Positions 56,401-64,000 of a stretch of 64,000 nt of DNA are shown piece after piece; the stretch's first letter is position 1, and every line of letters starts with the position of its first letter. Origin of the DNA: Aquarana catesbeiana (Eukaryota > Chordata > Amphibia > Anura > Ranidae). The stretch is taken from NCBI RefSeq assembly GCF_042186555.1, contig NC_133324.1:130541655-130605654 (forward strand). The letters run 5' to 3'. Position numbers and translations under genes: made by a program. Under the pieces are notes generated by a model. It did no database searches and was not told where the DNA came from. It worked only from the letters and a program-made list of their open reading frames with translations.

Positions 56401-56699
56401 TTCAAAAATTTCATGCTATCTGCCAATAGAACTTAACCAAAAAAGTGCATTTTATGCATGCAAAAATATAGAAAATATAACAAATCAAATCATTATTCAA
56501 CCAAAAAATAAAATAATAATTAGTAAGTGTGGAAGGGGTGAAAATCCCCAGACCAGCATCCTTGTTGGGGCTGGTATTGCCATTGACCGCCATGCTGCTG
56601 TGATCGGTGGGGTTGCTGTGGTGGGTGGGGTGACTGTGGTTGGTGGGTTGGCTGTGGAGGTTGTGTATGTGGGCCCACAAAATCACATAGGTGGGTGGT

Positions 56700-57707
56700 G
56701 GCATAGATCTCGCCCGTCACCCCCCCTGTTGAGAAGCTGCAGGATGAGCTCTTAGCACTTTCTCCTCTGGTCACCGGTCATCCCCCTTAACCTATTGGCT
56801 GTCACCACGCCAAATCCCTCGCACTCATCAGGGTCAGTACGGATGGCAGTAGTGGCCTGGCTGAGGAAGGAAGCTGTGGCCTCATCCAGATTCCTGCTCT
56901 TCCTGGCCCTTTTAGCAAGAGGGCATAGGGGAGGGATCTGGGACTCCGTCTGGCTGCTGGCCACGGGCTACTCCTGACTGGCACTTTCCTGTATATGAAA
57001 ATGGGAAATAATTTGCTTTTTTTAGGGTTTGGTCATCAATCACACACAATTTTGATCTCCTCACTGTTGCAAATTGAATGTGGACAAGTAGCAAAGACTA
57101 TCATTCTGACCCCATCATTTTTCATTCTTGTTCAAATCATTTTTGAGCACTACTGTCTATTGAAATGGAAACCACTTTGTTAAGGCAGAAATAATTGAAC
57201 AATAAAGTCTATTTATCATCATTGTATTTTTGGATACAAATATGTTCAACAATGCTATACCTGGGTCAAACTGGGCTCCTCCACATCTTCATCCTGTGCA
57301 GCAGGACCTCTGTGGACCTCTGGAGCTGTGGCCTCAGCAGATGTCGAAGGGAGCATAGACAGCGATGGCCTGGGTTCTGTCTGGTCGGTCAATAACTGCA
57401 GGCTGTTGTAATTCCACAGCCTGGGGACATATCGGTCATCAGCTGCTGCTCCAGATCTCTCAGAGTCCATGACCTTGTTGTGCTCCCTTTTAAAAGTACT
57501 CCTCAGGTTGGAAATTTTGTTCTTGACATAGTTGATGTCTGCCTTAGGGTACAAAGGCTTCACCAACTCGAGCAGTTTCTCCAACGCTGCCTTCCTCAAG
57601 ATTTTATTGAAGTAATCTGGACTCTTGACCTTCCAGAGACAGGGCAGCTCCCGGTACAGGTCAATGAATTATGGTAAAAAATCAGGCGCTGTAAATTTAT
57701 CCACCAT
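56700..57707 (-). pseudogene. MADF/BESS-like gene of a PIF/Harbinger-type element, two coding exons
   Basis: The start ATG is at 57705-57707 (MVDKFTAPDFLP). Exon 1 runs to 57261, ending TTGACCCAG before a GTATAG donor; exon 2 starts at 56988 after TTTTCATATACAG. Exon 1 is exactly 149 codons, so the frame continues in phase. Exon 1 encodes a MADF/SANT-like DNA-binding domain (LYRELPCLWKVKSPDY, KALxKLLELVKPLYPKA, NLRSTFKREHNKV, VPRLWNYNSLQLL). Exon 2 encodes a BESS-like tail (CPLAKRARKSRNLDEA, FGVVTANRLRG). In-frame stops lie near 57670 (TAA), 56970 (TAG) and 56707 (TAA). Such proteins accompany some PIF/Harbinger transposases and bind DNA or the transposase. A 5' UTR exon may begin upstream: GTTCTGTCTTGCAG lies just before the start. 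Confidence 0.8.
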
Positions 57708-57927
57708 GATAAATGGTATGATGCCTGCAAGACAGAACACAAGACAAACTATAATGTCTGGCTTAACTCATAAGCTGGTCCTCAATCTAAGCAGTATAGG
57801 CCACTAACCACCTATGCCCCAAATTCAAATTGTCCCTTCGTTTTATTGCTCTTTTCTTGCTTTTGCGAGCGAATGTCCTTCCCTCCAAGATCGTTCCTAC
57901 GGCCGTTCCATCGACCGTGCATTCTAG

Positions 57928-57936
57928 CTTTATATA
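57928..57936 (-). promoter_or_regulatory. TATA-box candidate in a head-to-head promoter region
   Basis: On the minus strand GTGTATATAAAGCTAG lies upstream of the MADF-like gene. The plus-strand Myb-like start codon is at 58042, only ~105 bp away on the other side. The region between is GC-richer (GATGCGTCAAACTTCGC-type sequence) and could drive both genes. Inferred from position and motif only. Confidence 0.5.
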
Positions 57937-58041
57937 CACTGCACATGCGTCAAACTTCGCTCTCAGTGTATAATGACGCTGGGGGGTGACCATCTCTCTT
58001 CTGCATGCAATACACACGGCAGAACATTCGGGAGGGACAAC

Positions 58042-59895
58042 ATGGCAGAATCGGCAGATTACAGGCATCCCCACGGTGGTGGAGCTCAGAGGAGGCAGAA
58101 AGCAACCACCATGAGCAAGGGTGTGATGGTGGAGATGGTGCGCATCCTAGAGAAGCACGACTACGACTGCAAGCTGCGCAATTACGAAAGACCCAACAGC
58201 CTAAAGGACAACATTTTGGATAAGGTCATCGCCATTTTGCAGGGCGAATTTTTGGTGCAACGAACAAAGGACCAAATCAGAAAATGATGGTCTGATCTCA
58301 AACACCGTGAGCAAGACCAGATGGAGTCCATTCATAAGATCATCAAAAAAAGTAAGCAATATTTGTATCTAACCAATATGTATATGTGTAAATTAGCTGT
58401 CTGTATATGTGCTTTCTCTAAGTAGCTTGAGAGAATTACATATAATGTTTTCTATAATCTTTGTCTGAATTGTTATTTTAAAGATGAAGTAAAATCGAAA
58501 GCAGATAGCATTCTTATTTGGTTCTGTTTTTTTGACATTTCTTTATTTTTGGACCTAATTTTTTTTCTCTTCTTTCAACAGATAGGCATCAAAAATGAGG
58601 CAACAGCAAAGTCACCAGAAGGGACGAAGGGAGGCTACCCTTGCTCCTGCCCCAACAGGGAAGGCAACAAGGCCAACTTCCCACCAAAAAACGTAAGTGA
58701 CAACTTCAAACACCCATTTAGCCACCGACAGGGGTGATTCTAGGTGGGCCAAAGGCCATGGGCTTAGGGCAGAACTTAAGGGGTAAAGAACACTTTCTGA
58801 TTGCCTGGCTCATCAGTGCCCATTAATGCAGCCTTGCCAGTGTAGACATGGGTAGAGGAGAGGCCCTGGGGATCACAGTCACACAGAGTTATGCCTGCTA
58901 GAATGATCATCATATATCCCCTAGCCCCTAGGAGACAAGAGGGGTGGGTGGCAACTGCAGGACCTTTTCAATGTTGGCACATGTCCAGTGTTTGCCCTCA
59001 GTAAATTGACATTACCTTCCCTTTTCTATGCATTTTTCACTGTAAAAAAAACACAGTGCAGCATGGTGGAGTCCACCAGTCAGGAGCAAACATGTCATCA
59101 AACCAAGTGCAAGGTTGGTCAACTATTGTAGCAAAATGGATGCTAGAAACAGATGGGACTAGGGGTGGCTTAATGAATGGTGTATTGTTTCTTTTTAGAG
59201 GAAAGTGAGTGTGGTCAGCTCACCCAGGATGTTGGTTTGGAGGCATGGGATCTGACTCCTGGACCCAGCACAGACCTGTCCGTTGTGAACATCAAATCCC
59301 CTGATGCAAGTCACACTGAGGGCAAAATGACCCCGAAGAGGAAGAAAGTATTCGGGAGCCTCTTGTTTCGCAAGTAAGTATTCTTGGAATCTGGCTTCAA
59401 ATGTGTATACATGTCGAGTGTTTAGCTGAACAAACAAAACACCCACTCCACACATTAGCAAAGTATGTAGTGCCTTAACATTAGCATGAAGAAGGAAGAG
59501 GTGGAAGGAGCTGTCAGTTTTGCTAGGTACCCGAGTTTTGGAGACCCAGGCACCAGGGCCAAGATTACTGAGTAGTTGCAGTGTGTACATTCCTAGCAGT
59601 ATAGGTGTCTGAAGGGCAAGCAGGTTGCAAGCAACAATAGACTGGGTAGGTAAGTATTTCCTGAATTTGACTAGTAACTTGACCATAACTCACTATATAG
59701 GGCCTCAGCCACTTGATCATCGTTCCCTTAATACTTTTTGTCTTCTTACTAAGTCTTGATCTTCCAAGCTGCACAATTGGCCGAATGAGTGCAGATATGT
59801 TGCATTGTTTAAAGGATCTGGAGCAAATAAAGGAGGCTGCCACTGCTTTACAGCGAAGAATTCGTGATTTTGTAGACATGCTTGTCAAATTCTAA
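58042..59895 (+). pseudogene. Myb/SANT-like gene of a Harbinger element, four exons
   Basis: Start ATG 58042 (MAESADYRHPHGGG). Exons by splice sites are 58042-58351 (donor GTAAGC), 58582-58692 (acceptor TTTCAACAG, donor GTAAGTG), 59199-59373 (acceptor CTTTTTAG, donor GTAAGTA) and 59754-59895 (acceptor CTTACTAAG). The lengths sum to 738 nt (245 codons plus stop) and all phases agree, which supports the model. Exon 1 holds a Myb/SANT-like domain (VEMVRILEKHDYD, NILDKVIAIL, RTKDQIRK then WSDLKHREQDQ), as in NAIF1-like Harbinger partners. Exon 4 encodes a helical, coiled-coil-like end (ADMLHCLKDLEQIKEAATAL). TGA at 58285 interrupts the WSDLK motif, probably by CpG decay, and TGA at 58596 interrupts exon 2. 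In known elements this partner carries transposase into the nucleus and helps it bind DNA. Confidence 0.82.
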
Positions 59896-60777
59896 TTTCC
59901 TCTGGCCTTTTTGGAAGTTTCTTGTTCCACTTGTTGGCTCCTGTTTGCACTTTTAATATTTACCATGTTTTTCGGATTTTTAAATGAGAAAGTTTAGAGT
60001 CCGAACTCAGTGTTTCTCCACTCCACTCCTCTAGGTGCACCATAAGGTCCTGTTTTCTGTATTTTCCTCAGTCTAAAAATGACTGTGTGAATTACTAACA
60101 TTGAAAATGATAACATCACCTGTGCCAAATTCAACAAATATAGAAAACCTGACCTGGGTTTGTATCTTGAGAAGGAGAGTTGGGAAACACTGCCCTGAGT
60201 AATGTGAATTGTTATTTTTCTGTGTTTTTAAGAATAGCAAAGCCAAAATTTGAAGCTGCCCACAAATTGTGCCTTAGCATTCTTATTTCCCTCATGATCC
60301 CATGCCTTAAATGTGTGTCTTTCCCTACATCTAGTTTGTTAAAGCCCCAAAACACACTATGTGTCAACATGTGCTAGCTCCCCTCATGGGGTACCAATGG
60401 ACGTGTTTCGGGGGGTGCAATGCTTTCCTCTGACCTACTTTAGCCACAAAAAAGGCAAAATAATGGCAAACATACATGTTATACACCAAGATGTTGGTTT
60501 GCTTTAAAACCTTAAAACGCAAATGTGAATGTGCTTTGAGTAAAATGTTTTTTACTAAACAATGTGTGGCTTATTATTTCAATGCTCAATACCAGTGTAT
60601 TTGTTAAGTTGTAGTTACAGTGACAATGTGCTCTTAAATGTGGCCATCTCCAGCAATTTTTCTGGCCTCCAAAAAATGAAAGGAGTTGAAAAGCCATAAT
60701 GTTTATGAAATTCGTGCATTAGATCCATTAAGAACAAAAACATTGTGTGTGTGTAGCACACCCACAGCACACCATAA
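59896..60777. other. No gene recognised (3' of the Myb-like gene)
   Basis: Probably the 3' UTR and spacer of the transposon: AT-rich with no domain. 60000-60180 contains no clear repeat end. Confidence 0.4.
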
Positions 60778-61211
60778 TGCCCCATACACACGGTCGGATT
60801 TTCCGACGGAAAATGTGTGATAGGACCTTGTTGTCGGAAATTCCGACCGTGTGTAGGCTCCATCACACATTTTCCATCGGATTTTCTGACACACAAAGTT
60901 TGAGGGCAGGATATAAAATTTTCCGACAACAAAATCCGTTGTCGGAAATTCCGATTGTGTGTACACAAATCCGACGCACAAAGTGCCACGCATGCTCAGA
61001 ATAAATAAAGAGATGAAAGCTATTGGCCACTGCCCCGTTTATAGTCCCGACGTACGTGTTTCACGTCACCGCGTTCAGAACAATCGGATTTTCCGGCAAC
61101 TTTGTGTGACCGTGTGTATGCAAAACAAGTTTGAGCTAACATCCGTCGGAAAAAATCCTAGGATTTTGTTGTCGGAATGTCCGAACAAAGTCCGACCGTA
61201 CGTACAGGGCA
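60778..61211. mobile_element. Harbinger-type palindromic MITE with TAA target duplication
   Basis: Left end TGCCCCATACACACGGTCGG after TAA (60775-60777); right end CCGACCGTACGTACAGGGCA before TAA (61212-61214). The target duplication is exact and the ends are inverted. Several internal inverted copies of TTCCGACAACAA/TTGTTGTCGGAA make it fold. It lies between the Myb-like gene and the transposase gene, so it either inserted into the larger Harbinger element or is part of it. Confidence 0.9.
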
Positions 61212-61379
61212 TAATAGTTAGCTGATGAAGAGATTGTCACCTCATGTAGCAAACAAGGTACGTTTGCACTATTGTAACAAGTGGCCAAAATAAAGGCCAT
61301 TTGAGAACATATTATACAGATAAGAAACACAGACAACAGTAGTTCAAATGAAATATGAGTTTATGATCAAATAAAAATA

Positions 61380-63330
61380 TTATTCAGGATCAGCTCCAAT
61401 TTGCTGCCAAGACACAGCCCCTCTACCCACAAAATAATCAAGGTATTTTTGACGTATATCTCTGGCATTTTGGGAGGGCAATCCAGCACGGCCAGTTTCT
61501 AGAGCTGTCATCACACCCACAGACGGCCGAGCTGCAGCCTCTTCAGCTGGGCCTGCCACTGCTGGGTCCGCATCAGTTGGCACTGAGGCAAGGTAGCTGC
61601 TAGCATTCCTCCGTAAAAAATTATGGAGTATACAGCAGCACAATACCACATGGTTGATTTTGTATAGTGCCAGGTTAATTGGTGTTAAAAACAGCCTGCA
61701 CCAACTGGAGAGGATGCCAAAGGCATTTTCAACCACCCTTCTGGTACAAGAGGCTGTAATTAAATATTCTCTGCTCTGGGGTGAGGTTCCTCATAAGAAA
61801 CGGCTTCATAAGATGTTACCCCAGAGCAAAGGCCTCATCTGCAACAAAAACAAAATTGAGGCCCTCAACATTCACCTCAGCAGGTGGCAAGTTTAAGGTG
61901 GCATTCTGGAGCCGCTTGTGGAACTCTGTCTGCATAATGACTCTTCCATCAGAGTTGTGGCCGTTCTTCCCAACATCAAGAAAAAGAACTCATATGTGGC
62001 AGACACTACAGCTAGCAGGACTGTGCTGCAAAAGCACTTATAATTGAAATAATATGAGCCAGAGTTGAGTGTTTGGACAACCCGGACATGTTTTCCATCA
62101 ATAGCACCACCACAGTTAGGAAAATCCCACTGATTATGGAACTGGGCTGCAACGTTTTGCCATTGCTGTGGGTTGGAAGGAAACTGTGGATTAAAAAAAA
62201 GGAAAAAGAAATTACTACTTCTGAACATAAAATTGCAAGCAAATTTCACACAAACATGCTTGGCCAACATAAGTGTAAAACTTTTAAATGAGAATTTAAA
62301 GACAAAAGTGTAAGGTCAACTTATCTGATTGTTGAGTAGATATTAGATGGGTAGATGTTTTGGACAGGTAACCCTCTCCACTTCCATGAGAGCTGTTTGC
62401 ATAAATAATGTTTGATACTTTGGCCAGCCCCTCCTTACTTTCACTATTGGCAGCCCAGTGGACAGGTAAGAAGTGTCATAATCAAAAAACATGGATACAC
62501 ACTGTCCAAATTGCAGCACATTTTGACATTCATGAATAACCTATGAAGATAATAGGAGATAAAAACTTTCTATGTTACAATTTGAAGGTAATCAGGCAGG
62601 CCCTTGCACTACATGCTTTGGTGAATTCATCCAGAAATATGACCACAAAAGAGAGATAGTGTGTATGGGTTTTGCAAAGTCAGTATTTGTATCTGTTGTG
62701 TTAGCATTTTGGGGGGGAGGGAAGGTTACAAATGAGTTTGGGCCCCAAAAAATGGCCTCTTGCACTCTGCCTGAATTGGAGGACAACAATAACATTTGGA
62801 CACATTTTAGGTGGTGTTTAGGGTAAGCACAAAAATGTAGCTGACAAAAACATTGTTAAGTTACTAGGCTAGGTGTGTATGGGCCCAGGATAGCATGCTG
62901 GAGAGGTTAGTGAAGGAAAATATGCATGTAGGCCAAAAAAGGAGCAGAAAAAGCTTACAGCGTGCATGAGGACAAAGAGGATATTCACAGCATATTACAA
63001 TAATGTTAATTATGGAATCAAGAAATTAATACAATACATTAGCAAACATTAAATAAATAGATTGCGATGCCCCGAATATAGTCCTTATACAGGACTTGAA
63101 TAATGGCCGAGCAGGTCTATGGAATGAGTCCCAGAGCCTGGTGAGAGATCCCAGTGGTAAACTTGAGGTCCTGGAGACTTCTCCCCATCGCCAAGTACCC
63201 CAAGGGGGCTTTGAGCCTTTGCTCAGGAGTAATGGCAAGCCTCATGCATGTGTCCTGCTTCTTAATATAGGGGGTCAACAATGCCAAGAGTTGGTGAAAG
63301 CAGGGGTCCGTCATCCGGAGATAATTCAGA
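61380..63330 (-). pseudogene. PIF/Harbinger DDE transposase, broken
   Basis: Read on the minus strand. The N-terminal part (63117-63330) has NYLRMTDPCFHQLLALLTPY, IKKQDTCMRLAITPEQRL and GRSLQDLKFTTGIS, the helical region preceding the catalytic domain. After a likely intron, an exon starting at 62183 (acceptor TTTAATCCACAG) gives WDFPNCGGAIDGKHV (first Asp), NSGSYYFNYKCF, and, after a frameshift near 61985, FVADEAFALG (second Asp). Another frameshift near 61750 leads to VVENAFGILSSWCR (catalytic Glu) and NHVVLCCCILHNFLRRN. It stops at 61380. Stops also occur near 63110 and 61835. The overall order matches HARBI1-like transposases (DDE_Tnp_4 fold), ~350 residues. The catalytic residues remain visible but the gene is dead. 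Confidence 0.88.
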
Positions 63331-63589
63331 AATCCTCCTCCTCCTGTTCCTGGACTAGACTTGGGTCAAAACAATAACTCCAAGGCCAATAATAGCACGT
63401 TCTCTCCTCTGATTCCGCAACATGGCTGGTTGACGAATGGCCGTTCAGAAACAAACTTAAAAGCACGAACTGAAAAGCGCAAATCCACACTCACCAACTT
63501 CTACTAACACTAAATTAGCAGAAGGAGCCTAAAGGGTGGTGCCTGACAATTGAACTTCCTCTTTATTGGCTCGTAGTACGTCTAGTAAC

Positions 63590-63708
63590 TACATTCGTGT
63601 TTGTTGGCCGACAATTGTGTGCTGTTAGTATGCAAAGACAAAATCCAGGCCTTCGGACAAAAGTCTGACGCTCTGTTGGCCAACAATCGGATTTGTGTGT
63701 ACAAGGCT
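63590..63708. mobile_element. Terminal region of the Harbinger element
   Basis: The sequence ends AATCGGATTTGTGTGTACAA then GGCT, followed by TAA (63709-63711). It contains inverted pairs such as GTTTGTTGGCCGACAATTG and CTGTTGGCCAACAATCGG. It lies upstream of the transposase gene (minus strand) and resembles the ends of the MITEs at 1-379, 50985-51372 and 60778-61211. The matching opposite terminus was not found. Confidence 0.7.
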
Positions 63709-63711
63709 TAA

Positions 63712-64000
63712 GTCAACACCTCAAATTTGTTGTTGTGTTCCTCAAACCATTCTTGAATTCATCAGACCAGACCACAGTCTTCCATTGCACTGTTGCTCAG
63801 TTCTAATTCTCACATGCCCATTGTAGGGGCTTTTGGCTGTGGACATGGATAAGCATGGGCACCCTGACCTGGCTACGCAGCCCCATATGCAACAAACTGT
63901 GATGCGCTGCATGTTCTGACAACTTTCAGTCGAAACCAACAATTACTTTTTCAGCAATTTGAGCTACAGTAGCTATCCTGTTGGATGGCGTGGGATTACA
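63712..64000 (-). pseudogene. Resumed part of the Tc1-like transposase begun at 55573
   Basis: GTCAACACCTCAAATTTGTT, GTGTTCCTCAAACCATTCTT and TCATCAGACCAGACCACAGT are in the order of the same Tc1-like family as 55573-55692. An internal deletion lies near 63757, joining regions normally hundreds of bases apart. GGGCACCCTGACCTGGC and CAGCAATTTGAGCTACAGTA follow. On the minus strand this is transposase coding sequence, with frame breaks; the rest lies beyond the window. Confidence 0.75.

Noticed and set aside
57973..58041. N-terminal extension of the Myb-like frame upstream of the 58042 ATG
   Set aside because: The upstream ATG at 57973 would run through the likely promoter/5' UTR; the ATG at 58042 fits the family start better.

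Overview
The window looks like a repeat-dense stretch of a large vertebrate genome, most likely an anuran amphibian and probably a ranoid or ranid frog. The evidence is a dense mix of several Tc1-like transposon families, CR1 and L2-like LINEs, PIF/Harbinger elements with palindromic MITEs, TTAA-flanked non-autonomous elements, and short fold-back repeats that I associate with frog genomes. The species assignment is an inference from repeat types; no host gene is present to anchor it. I see no convincing host protein-coding exon, rRNA, tRNA, CRISPR array or bacterial-style operon. Nearly all recognisable coding sequence belongs to transposable elements, so the window reads as a gene desert or a very large intron.

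Layout. 1-8.5 kb: a Harbinger-type MITE cut by the window edge, a fold-back Tc1 derivative (3160-4058), a recent 1,009-bp tandem duplication (4167-6960) whose second copy carries a ~780-bp insertion, and a decayed Tc1-like element (7338-8456). 8.9-10.5 kb: a complete but dead Tc1-like transposon. 10.5-16 kb: sparse sequence with an AT microsatellite, a TA-flanked MITE, a perfect 80-bp-arm palindrome (14371-14535) and a fold-back MITE. 16.2-19.7 kb: a 5'-truncated CR1 LINE whose 983-codon endonuclease/reverse-transcriptase frame is uninterrupted. 20.5-23.9 kb: complex inverted and direct repeats, an L2-like reverse-transcriptase remnant and a CR1 fragment. 25-47 kb: mainly non-autonomous elements (TTAA-flanked, 'CACTTTAA' and 'GGCTGGGTTCACAC' families), two LINE 3'-end insertions with 13-15-bp target duplications, a solo LTR, and a tandem array of 330-490-bp units. 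47.5-50.3 kb: hairpins, a 23-bp minisatellite and a nearly intact Tc1-like transposon with long double-repeat termini. 51-54.5 kb: another Harbinger MITE and nested non-autonomous elements with a minisatellite.

55.6-64 kb is the most structured part. A Tc1-like element begins at 55573 and its sequence resumes at 63712. Between lie a minisatellite element and a PIF/Harbinger-type gene group: a MADF/BESS-like gene (minus strand), a four-exon Myb/SANT-like gene (plus strand) head-to-head with it over a short shared promoter region, and a DDE transposase (minus strand) near a terminus at 63708. All three genes carry nonsense or frameshift lesions. Whether they form one three-gene transposon or two nested ones is the main open question here. 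In known PIF/Harbinger elements the Myb-like protein assists transposase nuclear import and DNA binding; the role of the MADF partner here is inferred.
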